Numbered from the stretch's first letter, positions 56,035 through 64,000 are shown. The stretch: DNA of 64,000 nucleotides from DYRB01 sp963709645 (GCA_963709645.1 CAVPXP010000048.1:124001-188000), one strand, 5' to 3'. Numbers and translations: made by a program. Notes: generated by a model from the letters alone, not told the origin.

Positions 56035-56274
56035 CTAGTGGCAACTGACCTGGACGGCCCCGGATTCGCCGGACCCGTCGGATCGGCCGCCATAACGGTG
56101 GGACGCCTTCATGAGCGCAATGCGCAGGGCGCCGGCGACACTGGCGTCCAGGCCGACACGCACGGCGAGGGCAGGCACCAGGATCAGCGACGCGAGCGCC
56201 AAGCCGGTGCCGACCAGCAGTGCCCCGGCAGGAACGCCCTTCGATGTCGATGCAATCTCGTTGTTGATACTCAT
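56035..56274 (-). CDS. hypothetical small membrane protein
   Basis: A 79-residue protein with a polar N-terminus, one membrane helix (GALLVGTGLALASLILVPALAV) and a His/Gly-rich end (KASHRYGGRSDGSGES ... VSCH). AGGG lies 7-10 bases before the ATG at 56274. No family recognised. About 105 bases separate it from the next gene in the operon direction. Confidence 0.55.
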   Translation of the reverse strand: MSINNEIASTSKGVPAGALLVGTGLALASLILVPALAVRVGLDASVAGALRIALMKASHRYGGRSDGSGESGAVQVSCH

Positions 56275-56424
56275 TGGAGTCGCCCTCAGTAACCAATCCA
56301 CCCGTCGCCGGACGCCGGGGCAGCCCTTGTGCTTTGGCTGTTCTCTCCGCGTACGCTGGGGCCCGTTATAGCGAAGCGCACCCGCGGCAACCAGACATCG
56401 TTTCCGCTTGGTTCCGGGGCGTCG

Positions 56425-56467
56425 CGTGACGTCCGTCACAAAATATCCGTATTATCAATGCATTGAT
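56425..56467. promoter_or_regulatory. CRP/FNR-family-like site and adjacent palindrome
   Basis: CGTGA-CGTCCG-TCACA at 56425-56440 matches the TGTGA-N6-TCACA CRP consensus at nine of ten positions. Fourteen bases further on, ATCAATGCATTGAT (56454-56467) is a perfect palindrome. Both lie in the 345-bp gap upstream of the small membrane protein gene, where a promoter for the copper/ABC operon is expected. The match may be chance; the regulator is not identified. Confidence 0.4.
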
Positions 56468-56493
56468 TGCGGTTCCCTTTGCCGAGAAGCGAC

Positions 56494-56514
56494 TGCGGCA
56501 TAGTGTCGCACCCC
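56494..56514. repeat. short palindromic repeat, copy 1
   Basis: TGCGGCA-TAG-TGTCGCA followed by CCCC. The same motif, with a perfect dyad, recurs at 57547-57567 on the other side of the second NosL gene. It could be an operator pair or a small REP-like repeat. Confidence 0.45.
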
Positions 56515-56621
56515 ATGCACGGCGACCCGGATTGCGGCTGATGCGCCGCGCCTGACGCCGCGCTTGGACTCGACGGCGCCGGGCTCGGCGTCGTCGATAC
56601 CGTCCCACCGGGAGTTCAGAC

Positions 56622-57297
56622 TCAAGTCTTCGGAACCGCCCGCTTGCGCCGCTCGGCGCGGTTCTTACGGATGATCAGGGTGTCCTTGGCCATGTCCAGG
56701 TACGCGTGCCGCAGGGCGTCCTCGAAGCCCCCGGTGGTACCCCCGTGCGCGGTTTCCGCCGCTCTTGCCGCCGCCGTCGTCCCCAAAGGCCATCTTGCTG
56801 GTGGTGGTCATGGTGCCCTTGAGGTCACTGCCGATGAGATAGACGGCCTTCTCGACCGGAATCAGCGGCTTCACCTTGTCCGCCGAGCCGAAGTCAGCTG
56901 CATAGATGGCCTTGGGGCCGCGGTCGAGGTTCAGCGACAGGCTGATGGCCAGGCAGTGGATGGAGCAGGTGCCGTCCACCAGGTCGTCGTCGAATTGGAC
57001 GAGGTGGCGGCTGTGCTGCCACTCGATGCGGTCCATACCGCAATAGGGGCACTTGGGATACTTTGCCATTTCGTCCTGAAGCGGATTGGCATCGGGCGGC
57101 GTCCTGGGCATGAACTGCAGCGGGGTGCCATCCCCGGCGCAGGCGGTGCCGCTGGCGGGGACCCAGCCCTTGCCCGGAATCAGGGCGCCAATGGGGGCCG
57201 GCTCGGCAGCTGCTGCTGTCCCCACGATGCCGGCGACACCCAGGGCGCCGAGTAGCTTGAGGACGTCGCGGCGTCCGTGGTCATTTTGATCACACAT
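56622..57297 (-). pseudogene. NosL-family protein (copy 2), frameshifted near its end
   Basis: About 225 residues. The N-terminus GRRDVLKLLGALGVAGIVG is a twin-arginine signal. The NosL motif is CPYCGMDRIEWQHSRHLVQF; further family features are GTCSIHCLAISLSLN, AIYAADFGSADKVKPLIPV and AVYLIGSDLKGTMTT. After FGDDGGGKS the frame breaks; the natural end (AETAHGGTTGGFEDALRHAY ... RRKRAVPKT) is in the next frame and stops at 56622. One extra base near 56760 explains this. Longer than the first NosL and differently exported, so the two probably have different partners. Confidence 0.83.
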
Positions 57298-58022
57298 GGT
57301 TGGCTTTCCTCGATCTCGGTTGGTGGCTAAAACCTGGCCCAGAGGCGCACCCCCACTCGATTGTCCTCATCGTCCAGGCTCCGATTGATAAGGCGGCAAG
57401 GTTGTCCGGCGCAGCGTTTATACCCAATCGGTTGCCGGGCGGTAAGCTCCCAACGACTGAACGCTATTGAGTGGAAACGAGTTCAAACAAGAGTAAAATC
57501 CATTTAGTCAATGGGTTGTAACGAAGTGATCGCGGCGGTTCTGCGCTGCGGCATAGTGCCGCACCCCTCGACGGTCCCGGCGCCGCGGCCCGATTTGACG
57601 GTCCCCCGCGGACGGGGACGGGCGGGGCCCTGCTTTTTGTGGTCAAGGCCCAAGCAAGAGGTGTCGGTCTGCCTCGGGAAGGCACACCCGATAGGGCAGC
57701 GGTGGGTTTCGGGGACACTTGAGTATTGGGGTTGCTTCGGCGGGGATGCTCCGACCCATGAGCGGCGGGACTTCAATGCCTGCGCACCAGGCGTCCAGGT
57801 CGGGACGACACTGACCCCTTGGCGCCGTGCCGACCCGAGTCGGATTCAGCCCGCTAGGACGCATCCCTTCCCGAAAACGCACCGAAAGCGACCGCAGGCC
57901 GAGGCGGCGAAACGCTGTGCCGCCGGCCCACGGCACCGGCGGGGGCTCCGAGGAAGGCGGGGGGAGTTGGCGGGGCGCCCCAGCCGCCCGCGGGGCTGCC
58001 CCAAGCGGCGGGCGGCCAGGCC
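57298..58022. other. 725-bp intergenic region
   Basis: No gene is supported here. The region just upstream of the second NosL gene (57298-57500) should hold its promoter; no clear boxes were identified. An A/T-richer stretch lies at 57470-57520. The second copy of the palindromic repeat is at 57547-57567. The rest is GC-rich with overlapping, family-less open frames. Confidence 0.45.
57547..57567. repeat. short palindromic repeat, copy 2
   Basis: TGCGGCA-TAG-TGCCGCA, a perfect 7-bp dyad with a three-base centre, followed by CCCC; it pairs with the copy at 56494-56514. Confidence 0.45.
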
Positions 58023-58358
58023 TCAGCGCGGGTAGCGGTCGTCCAGATTCGCGGGGCAGAGGACGTCGCGCATGATGCCGATGAGGTCCAGCAACTGATT
58101 GTTGCGGATGCGGTAATAGATGCGGTTGGCCTCTTTGCGGGCGACCACGATGTTCTTGTTGCGCAACTGCTCGAGGTGCTGGGAGATGTTGCTCTGGGAG
58201 GTCCCGGTGCGGTCCACGATCTCGCCCACCGAGAGTTCGCTCTCCCCCAGGGCGCAGAGGATTTTCCAGCGCAGCGGGTGGGCCATGGCCTTGAGGGCGT
58301 TGGCGGTGAGGGCCGTGTCTTCCTCGTCTGGGATCTGGGGCTGTGTTGGTTCGCTCAT
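58023..58358 (-). CDS. ArsR-family repressor with SqrR/BigR-like cysteine pair
   Basis: A 111-residue winged-helix repressor. The HTH is SVGEIVDRTGTSQSNISQHLEQL and the wing ARKEANRIYYRI. It lacks the ELCVCDL metal site of ArsR/SmtB sensors. Its only cysteines are Cys35 (WKILCALGE, helix 2) and Cys101 (DVLCPANL, last helix), 66 residues apart. SqrR of Rhodobacter capsulatus senses persulfides through Cys41 and Cys107, also 66 apart and in the same helices. A role as sulfide/persulfide sensor is therefore a strong inference. Its ATG overlaps the response-regulator stop (ATGA). Confidence 0.88.
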   Translation of the reverse strand: MSEPTQPQIPDEEDTALTANALKAMAHPLRWKILCALGESELSVGEIVDRTGTSQSNISQHLEQLRNKNIVVARKEANRIYYRIRNNQLLDLIGIMRDVLCPANLDDRYPR

Positions 58359-59242
58359 AGGTCCTGCCTAACTACTGGGTCTGCGTCGGACTCGTCAGGT
58401 TGTGTCTCGTCAGCGCGGACGTACCCGGTCATGTCTTTGGCGATGCAGATAATGTCGGTGATATGTCCCTCGCTGTCCTTGACCGCGGTGCGGGAGAACA
58501 GGATCGGGACACGGCGCCCATCGCGGGCGATGAATCGGGCCTCGATCTTACTCAGGGCACCGGTGCGGATCAGGGCCTCCAACCAGGTGCCCATGAAGGC
58601 CCCGGCCTGCTCGTCGCCTTCCTCCTCGAAGACATCGCCGATGGACATCCCGATCAGGTCCTGTTCGCTGTAGCCGAGCATGCGCAGGGCTTTGGGGTTG
58701 ACAGTCGTGATCTCGCCCTTGGGGGAGAGGACCAGCAGTGCCTCGCCCATGTAGTTGAGGATGTTGGCCAGGTGCTGCCTCGCCAGCTCCAACTCCGCCG
58801 TGCGCTCCGCTACCCGCTGTTCCAGCACGACATTGAGGGCGCGCTCCTTCTCGATCAGCCGGAAGTAGGTGCTGATCTTGTTGATGAGTAGATTGTCGTC
58901 GATGGGTTTGAGCAGGTAGTCGACAGCTCCGACGGCATAGCCGCGGTGCTGGAACTCCTCGGACTTGAAGGCGGCGGTCAGAAAGATGATGGGGATGTCG
59001 CGGCTGCGCTTGCGCAGCTTGAGCAGGGAGGCGGTTTGGAAACCGTCCATCTCCGGCATCTGAACATCGAGGATGATGATGTCGATGTCAGATCGGCTGA
59101 GGGTGATGTCGATGGCCGCCTGCCCGGAGTCGGCCTCCAGCACGGCGACGTCCATGTGCTTTTCGATCAGGCTGCGCAGGCTGAATAGGTTGTGCGCGTG
59201 GTCATCGACGATCAGCAGTGTGAATCCACGATAGCGATTCAT
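58355..59242 (-). CDS. response regulator with C-terminal PAS domain
   Basis: A 295-residue protein. Receiver domain residues 8-125: LLIVDDHAHN, phospho-Asp in DIIILDVQMPEMDGF, FLTAAF and LLKPID. A coiled linker follows (ERALNVVLEQRVAERTAELE), then a PAS domain (HLANILNYMGEALLVLSPKGEI ... RMLGYSEQDLIGMS) with a PAC-like end. No DNA-binding or GGDEF output is present, so it probably passes signals to another protein. It is co-translated with the kinase upstream (ATGA) and the ArsR gene downstream. Confidence 0.88.
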   Translation of the reverse strand: MNRYRGFTLLIVDDHAHNLFSLRSLIEKHMDVAVLEADSGQAAIDITLSRSDIDIIILDVQMPEMDGFQTASLLKLRKRSRDIPIIFLTAAFKSEEFQHRGYAVGAVDYLLKPIDDNLLINKISTYFRLIEKERALNVVLEQRVAERTAELELARQHLANILNYMGEALLVLSPKGEITTVNPKALRMLGYSEQDLIGMSIGDVFEEEGDEQAGAFMGTWLEALIRTGALSKIEARFIARDGRRVPILFSRTAVKDSEGHITDIICIAKDMTGYVRADETQPDESDADPVVRQDL

Positions 59243-61770
59243 GCCGTATTCTGCGGTTTCTCCCCGGACATTGCTTCCAGAAGCGTCTCCAGCAGGGCCT
59301 GAAGCTGCGCCCGGGCGACCGGCTTTTTCAGAAAGTGCAACGGGGCCGGTGCTCCGCACTGCTCGAGCTGCATCTGGTCCACCGCCCCACCCATGACCAC
59401 GATGGGGATCTGGCGGTACCGCTGGTCACTGCCAAGAGCTTGAATCGTATCACAGGTATCCCGTGCGGACACTAGGGTTGCCAGCAGGACCACGCCGCAG
59501 GGTCCTTCCTCCTGGAGGGTCTCCAGTGCCTCACCCAGGTCGACGGCGGTACGTACTCGTACCCCCAGCCCCTCAAGCAAGGCCGTCATGGCGACCAGCG
59601 CTTGCACGTCGCGCTCAACCAACAAGGCCCAATGCCCCTGGAAGCACTGTGCCGAGTCAGGCAGCGGGGTTATGGCCTGCGGGGAGTCGTCCGGTTGGGT
59701 CTGGTCTGCCCTAGGGGTTGCCGGCTCGCGGATTACCCGGCCTGCGTCTAGGTGGCTGGGGTCCATTTCCACGGGAAGCCACAGGGTGAAGCGCGACCCC
59801 TGCCCCTCGTCGCTCTGTACCTCGATGTTTCCGCCCAGCAGCTTGGCGAGCTCGCGGCTGATGGAGAGCCCCAGTCCCGTGCCGCCATAGCGCCGGCGCG
59901 TGGAACCGTCGGCCTGCTGGAATGCCTCGAAGATGATTCCCTGCTTGTCCTTGGGTATACCGATGCCCGTGTCCGTGACGGCAATGCCGACACGGGCGTC
60001 GTCGCCGCTCCCCAGCAGAAGTAGGGTTACCCCGCCGTGGTCCGTGAACTTGACGGCGTTGGAGAGGAAGTTCTTGATGATCTGCCGGAGCTTGTCACGG
60101 TCACTGTAGACCCGCTCGGGCGCGCCGGGCGAGACCTCCAGGCGCAGGCTCAGGCCCTTGTCTGTGAACAGGGGTCCCAACAGGCCGATCAGCTCCTGAA
60201 GCACAGGTCTGAGCTCGAACCACTCCAGGCTCACCGCAATCTGCCCGGCCTCGATACGGGAGATGTCCAGGATGTTGTCAATCATGGCGCGCAGGTCACG
60301 CCCTGCTTCGTTGATGACCTGGGCCTGCCGCCGGTGCTGCGGATTGAGTCCGGCCTGATCGTCGGCGAGCATCTTGGAGAGCAAGAGGATGGAGTTGAGC
60401 GGGGTACGCAATTCGTGGCTGACGTTGGCCAGGAACTCCGACTTGTAGCGGTTGGACTGCTCTAGCTCCTGGGTGTGCTCGCGCGCGGTGCGGAGGAACT
60501 CGGCGTGGGTCTCGGACAGGGCGGTCAGGCTGTCCGCCAGCTCGCGGACCTCCCGCGGTCCCTTCCAGCGGAAACGGATTGCCCGCCCCTCGCGCAGGAC
60601 GCGGCCGATGCCCCCGGTCAGTTCCTGACCGAAGCGCTCCACTCGTTTGGCGCTCCAGCGGGCCAGGAGCAGGACCACCAGAACGAGCAGCAGGACGATA
60701 CTCAAGACGCGCGCCATGAGTGCATTGCGGAAGTTGGCGATGGGCGACGGGTCCACCGGGCGGCCAACCCAGAGCGGCACCTCCTCCTCGGTCAGGAACA
60801 TGGGCACCCAAAGCATCTCCTCCCCGTGCCGGCCCTTCCACAGTGCCAGCTTGCCCTCGGCGAAGATCTCCGCCAAACCGGGGAAATCTTGGAAGACCCG
60901 CGGTTCTCCACCCACGGCCTGGCCCGGGCGCAAGTAGCTTCCGTTGGCGTTGACCCATAGGGTGTCGCGGTAGAATTGGGCCAGGCCGCCCACGTCGATG
61001 GTGATGACCACGGCGCCCAGGGCAGGGGGCGCGCTGCCACCGCGCCCGCTTGGAACGGGCCTGGGGGCTGGTTGGATGGGGTTGGTCCCGCCTACAGCGG
61101 CGGCCTCGCCGCCGATGACGCTGATCAGGTTCAGGGTCATGAGCTGGCGTGGGCTAGTGCTGCTTGCACTGGTGTCTACGCGGATGCGACTGACCAGCAC
61201 GGCGCCCGGCTGCAGACCCAACCCCGCCTCGACGAACTTGGCGCTCGGGGGTTGAGGCGGGCTGGTGCTTGGCGACCAACTCCCGGACTGCGGGTCACGC
61301 GTCAGCCAGAAGCGCTCGCCGCCGTCGGGGCCGAGGAACAGGATCTGGACGATGTCGCGCTGGTCGCCCAGGATCTGATTGATCCAGGCCGTATAGCGCG
61401 CGCGCGCCAGGTCCGTCTCGTCCTCGTTGCCCGCGGCGCCCAGGATCAGCCCAGGTTCCGGGAGCTTGGCGAGGAGGCGGATCATCTCGTTGCGGCTCGC
61501 CAAGTGCTGGTCGAGGTCGCGGAAATCGGCCCGCAGATTCTGGAGGTAGGCCTTCTGGTAGAAGAGTGCGGTGCGGTCCAGCACCAGGGGTAGGTTGATC
61601 ATCACCGCCAACAGCAGCGGCGCGAGGGCGAAGACCAACAGGACCAGAAGGATGAGGCTGCGCAGTTTCACGCCAGGGGCCACCGCGTTGGAGGGACGAG
61701 ACACCATAGCGGGCGGTCTTGAAAATGGGAAGGGCGGTGGGCGTGCCCCAGGCGGGCAGACAGTGGCCAT
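59239..61770 (-). CDS. hybrid sensor histidine kinase with degenerate receiver
   Basis: An 843-residue membrane kinase. Two membrane spans (about residues 36-58 and 355-378) enclose a large periplasmic dCache-like sensor. A HAMP-like linker, the H-box NVSHELRTPLNSI and the ATPase motifs FLSNAVKFTDHG, DTGIGIPKDKQ and GGTGLGLSISREL follow. The C-terminal 120 residues have a receiver fold, but the acceptor-Asp strand reads GVVLLATLVSARD and the acidic pocket is LLVERD, so phosphorylation is unlikely; the LKKPV lysine remains. ATG 61707 is an alternative start that would leave more promoter space before divergent truC. Confidence 0.9.
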   Translation of the reverse strand: MATVCPPGARPPPFPFSRPPAMVSRPSNAVAPGVKLRSLILLVLLVFALAPLLLAVMINLPLVLDRTALFYQKAYLQNLRADFRDLDQHLASRNEMIRLLAKLPEPGLILGAAGNEDETDLARARYTAWINQILGDQRDIVQILFLGPDGGERFWLTRDPQSGSWSPSTSPPQPPSAKFVEAGLGLQPGAVLVSRIRVDTSASSTSPRQLMTLNLISVIGGEAAAVGGTNPIQPAPRPVPSGRGGSAPPALGAVVITIDVGGLAQFYRDTLWVNANGSYLRPGQAVGGEPRVFQDFPGLAEIFAEGKLALWKGRHGEEMLWVPMFLTEEEVPLWVGRPVDPSPIANFRNALMARVLSIVLLLVLVVLLLARWSAKRVERFGQELTGGIGRVLREGRAIRFRWKGPREVRELADSLTALSETHAEFLRTAREHTQELEQSNRYKSEFLANVSHELRTPLNSILLLSKMLADDQAGLNPQHRRQAQVINEAGRDLRAMIDNILDISRIEAGQIAVSLEWFELRPVLQELIGLLGPLFTDKGLSLRLEVSPGAPERVYSDRDKLRQIIKNFLSNAVKFTDHGGVTLLLLGSGDDARVGIAVTDTGIGIPKDKQGIIFEAFQQADGSTRRRYGGTGLGLSISRELAKLLGGNIEVQSDEGQGSRFTLWLPVEMDPSHLDAGRVIREPATPRADQTQPDDSPQAITPLPDSAQCFQGHWALLVERDVQALVAMTALLEGLGVRVRTAVDLGEALETLQEEGPCGVVLLATLVSARDTCDTIQALGSDQRYRQIPIVVMGGAVDQMQLEQCGAPAPLHFLKKPVARAQLQALLETLLEAMSGEKPQNTA

Positions 61771-61806
61771 TCGCCGTCAGCCGGAAGCCCCGTAGCATAG
61801 GATGCT

Positions 61807-62580
61807 ATGGCACCCATGCCCTGCACCGCGCGCCCGCCGGTCCGCATTCTCTATCAGGACGAGCACCTGGTGGCCGTCGATAAGCCGGCGGGACTCCTGG
61901 TGCATCGGACCCGACTGGCCGCCGACGAGCATGATGCCCTGCTCCAGCGCCTCCGTGATACCCTGGGACGGCACGTCTATGCCGTCCATCGCCTCGACAG
62001 GCCCACATCGGGTGTCGTCGCCTTCGGTCTGACGCCGGAGGCGGGGCGTCGGCTATCGCGGTTGTTCGAATCCCGCCGCGTCGAAAAGGGCTACCTGGCC
62101 GTGGTTCGCGGCTACCTGGGCACGCCTGAGGCCCCTCATGGGATCATCGACTATCCGCTTCGGGATGCCCCGAATCTGCCGCTGCGCCCGGCCCTGACTA
62201 CCTACCGCACCCTCGCCCAGGTCGAGCTGCCCCACGCTATCGGGCGCTATCCGGTGAGCCGCTACAGCTTAGTGGCCGTCTGGCCCCAGACGGGCCGCAC
62301 CCATCAGATCCGCCGCCATTTTCACCACGTCTTCCACCCCATCGTGGGCGATACCACCCACGGCGAGGGACGCCACAACCGCCTCTTTCGCGAGCACTAC
62401 GGCTGTGATCGACTGCTCCTGCATGCGGTGTCGCTGGCTTTCGACCACCCATTCACGGCGGTGCCGCTTCGTTTCGAAGCCACGCCAGACGCGGCCTGGC
62501 AGGCTCTCATGGTGCGGCTCGGGTGGGGGAAGGCAACGGAGAGTGACGGACGGCTGTCCCCCAAAACGCCCGGCGGCTGA
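61807..62580 (+). CDS. truC: tRNA pseudouridine synthase TruC-like
   Basis: A 257-residue RluA-family pseudouridine synthase. The catalytic motif is HRLDRPTSGVVAFG with the active Asp. Further features are YQDEHLVAVDKPAGLLVHR, EKGYLAVVRGYL and PQTGRTHQIRRHFHHVFHPIVGDTTHG; the HHxxHPIVGD arrangement and length fit TruC, which modifies U65 in tRNA. A related RluA-type specificity cannot be excluded. Confidence 0.88.
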   Translation: MAPMPCTARPPVRILYQDEHLVAVDKPAGLLVHRTRLAADEHDALLQRLRDTLGRHVYAVHRLDRPTSGVVAFGLTPEAGRRLSRLFESRRVEKGYLAVVRGYLGTPEAPHGIIDYPLRDAPNLPLRPALTTYRTLAQVELPHAIGRYPVSRYSLVAVWPQTGRTHQIRRHFHHVFHPIVGDTTHGEGRHNRLFREHYGCDRLLLHAVSLAFDHPFTAVPLRFEATPDAAWQALMVRLGWGKATESDGRLSPKTPGG

Positions 62581-62689
62581 CTCCAGGATGCGTCCGGCCG
62601 GCGCGGGCGAGGCATGCTGCCGGACAGGCCGCTGCAGGGACCCCGGGCGGCGCCCCTGGCGGCGGTGTGACTGTCCAGGTCCAGCGCCG

Positions 62690-63154
62690 TTAGAGCCCCC
62701 GCACCAGCGCAAGAATCTGTTCCGCGTGCCCCTTGGGTCTTACGTCGTAGAGGGCATGACGCACGATCCCCTGCTTGTCGATGATAAAGGTCGAGCGGAC
62801 GATGCCCATGCGCCGCTCCCCGTGGGCCTCCTTCTCGCGCCAGACGTCATAGGCCTCGCAGGCCTCTCCCTCGGTGTCCGCCAGCAGGCGGACGCTCAGC
62901 CCGTACTTGTCGCGGAAGGCGCCGTGGCTGACGCAGTTGTCGCGGCTGATACCCATCACCTCGGCATCCAGATCCGCAAACTCCTGTTGCAGATCGGTAA
63001 ATTCCAGGGCCTCCATGGTGCAGCCGGGGGTGTCGTCCTTGGGATAGAAATAGAGGACAAGATGGTTGCGCCCGATCTGGTCGGGCAGGTTGACGCGCTC
63101 CAGGTCGGCGTCGGGGAGAGAGAAGAGGGGTGCCTTGTCGCCGGCTTGCAGCAT
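62690..63154 (-). CDS. bcp: peroxiredoxin, Bcp/PrxQ family
   Basis: A 154-residue thiol peroxidase. The peroxidatic Cys45 is in YPKDDTPGCTMEAL. The resolving cysteine found five residues later in E. coli Bcp is missing (CTMEALEF), and another Cys lies near residue 74 (ISRDNCVSHGAF) and residue 96 (GEACEAYD), so it may use a different resolving residue. ATG 63154 gives the standard LQAGDKAPLFSLPDAD start; the longer frame has no homology. Confidence 0.92.
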   Translation of the reverse strand: MLQAGDKAPLFSLPDADLERVNLPDQIGRNHLVLYFYPKDDTPGCTMEALEFTDLQQEFADLDAEVMGISRDNCVSHGAFRDKYGLSVRLLADTEGEACEAYDVWREKEAHGERRMGIVRSTFIIDKQGIVRHALYDVRPKGHAEQILALVRGL

Positions 63155-63370
63155 TCGGGGTTCGCTCCGATGGTAGGTCGTGCAGTAGTGAGCCTGCGGG
63201 GGCGGGGACATCGGCCGGGTGCCGCGGCGATGCTCCACAGGCGGGTCGTTTTGATTGTGATCGAGTCCGTGCGGAATTTAGCACCCCCGCGGGCCGCGTC
63301 AACCGGAGGAGCGGCGCGGTTACCGACCAAGGGCCGCGGGTACGCGGGGCGCGCTGGCGAAAGCGCGCAT
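63155..63370. other. intergenic region, no gene seen
   Basis: About 216 bp between the peroxiredoxin start and the kinase stop on the same strand. It should contain the bcp promoter; no clear boxes, hairpins or repeats were recognised. Confidence 0.4.
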
Positions 63371-64000
63371 CTAGTCCTCGCCGGGCTCCTCGTCCGGTGG
63401 CAGGCGAACACCGGCGATGGTCCCGCCCCCGGGCCGCTCCCAAAGCTGGATTTCCATGTCGTTAGCGATCGCGAGCTGCCTGGCCACGGCGAGCCCGAGC
63501 CCGCTGCCCCCGGTCTGGCGATTGCGCGAGTGCTCCAGGCGGTAGAAGGGGCGGAAGACGGCCTCGCGCTCCGCCTCAGGGATGCCGGGGCCGCGGTCGA
63601 GGACAAAGATCACCGGTGGCTGCTCGCGGCAGTCCACTCGCAGGGTGACCTGTCCCGGGCTGTAGCGAAGGGCATTGTCGACGAGGTTGCCGACAATTCT
63701 ACGCAGGGCAAGGGGTTGGACCTGGTGGATGCAGGGGCCGCGGGACTGGACGACGATGCGCGGTTGCCCGCCGGCGAGGTCTGTGAGCAGGGCTGTTAGC
63801 TCCACCCGGCTGCGCTTTTCGGCTCCAAGCGTCTTGCCGAGCTCCACGGATTGCGTGATGAGGCCGTTCATGTCGTCGATGTCGCGCGCCATTCGCTCGA
63901 CCAGGGCCTGGTCCGTCTTGCTCGGCAGCATCTCCAGGCCCAGCCGCAGGCGTGTCAGGGGGGTTCGGAGGTCGTGGGAAATGCCGGCGAGCAGGAGTGT
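63371..64000 (-). CDS. EnvZ-like sensor histidine kinase, 5' end outside window
   Basis: The C-terminal 210 residues of an EnvZ-family kinase. The frame is open through the window edge. The H-box at 63960-63998 reads LAGISHDLRTPLTRLRLGLE, followed by the EnvZ-type DIDDMNGLITQSVE and ATPase motifs NLVDNALRYSP, DRGPGIPEAE and GGSGLGLAVARQL. HDLRTPLTRLRL is diagnostic of EnvZ-like proteins. The partner OmpR-like regulator should lie upstream, beyond 64000. Confidence 0.92.
   Translation of the reverse strand, partial: TLLLAGISHDLRTPLTRLRLGLEMLPSKTDQALVERMARDIDDMNGLITQSVELGKTLGAEKRSRVELTALLTDLAGGQPRIVVQSRGPCIHQVQPLALRRIVGNLVDNALRYSPGQVTLRVDCREQPPVIFVLDRGPGIPEAEREAVFRPFYRLEHSRNRQTGGSGLGLAVARQLAIANDMEIQLWERPGGGTIAGVRLPPDEEPGED

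Noticed and set aside
56454..56467. FNR site in ATCAATGCATTGAT
   Set aside because: The FNR consensus is TTGAT-N4-ATCAA; here the half-sites are in the inverse order, so only a generic palindrome is claimed.
62405..63799. 464-residue plus-strand open frame
   Set aside because: It runs antisense through bcp and the EnvZ-like kinase and has no recognisable domain; it is an artefact of high GC.

Overview
The window is high-GC gammaproteobacterial chromosome. Three things place it. The housekeeping block ndk-rlmN-pilF-rodZ-hisS-yfgM-bamB-der is a gammaproteobacterial gene order. The organism has a petABC cytochrome bc1 operon and a RegB/RegA redox pair. It also has a two-cysteine ArsR regulator of the persulfide-sensing kind. 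Together these suggest a sulfur-oxidising, probably phototrophic member of the Chromatiaceae. This assignment is inference; no rRNA gene is present.

Layout. 0.1-3.7 kb: a structured repeat, then an Mla-type lipid ABC transporter (STAS-fused permease, ATPase, MCE protein). 4.0-6.6 kb: petABC with a terminator. 6.72-8.77 kb: a complete ISAs1-family element with a perfect 10-bp target duplication, a frameshifted transposase and a DruA-like (DUF4338) passenger gene. 8.8-11.6 kb: a Nif3-like protein, a DegS-type protease, the second repeat copy and efpL. 11.7-19.9 kb: the housekeeping block, in which ispG is not found between rodZ and hisS. 20.2-26.3 kb: a DHH phosphoesterase, an ABC-2 exporter, a small membrane protein, a PEBP protein and an EF-G paralogue. 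26.5-33.8 kb: an accessory surface-glycan region (sulfotransferase, WbsX/RgpF-like glycosyltransferase, beta-propeller-like protein, methyltransferase/coiled-coil protein). 34.8-44.8 kb: a translationally coupled biosynthetic operon of a highly reducing type I PKS, an alpha-oxoamine synthase and a formyltransferase. 44.9-46.8 kb: regBA. 46.8-57.3 kb: a long minus-strand locus for copper and thiol handling, with two NosL proteins, a Cu P-type ATPase, an HMA2 protein, a free-standing ATPase metal-binding domain, a TlpA thioredoxin, a HHHCPFC membrane protein and a MacB/FtsX-type ABC pair. 58.0-61.8 kb: a sensor kinase, a response regulator and a SqrR-like ArsR repressor in one overlapping operon. 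61.8-64 kb: truC, a peroxiredoxin and the 3' part of an EnvZ-like kinase.

The best candidate for an undescribed system is the PKS-AOS-formyltransferase operon. It has the logic of fungal fumonisin assembly (reducing PKS without thioesterase, chain released by PLP-dependent condensation with an amino acid) plus a dedicated enzyme that could N-formylate the new amine. The second is the double-NosL copper locus.

An important caveat: twelve reading-frame breaks were found in eight otherwise intact genes, and each is explained by one extra base. Nine of the twelve lie between 46 and 57 kb. This looks more like systematic insertion error in the sequence than real gene decay, so the affected genes are given with their full reconstructed span.
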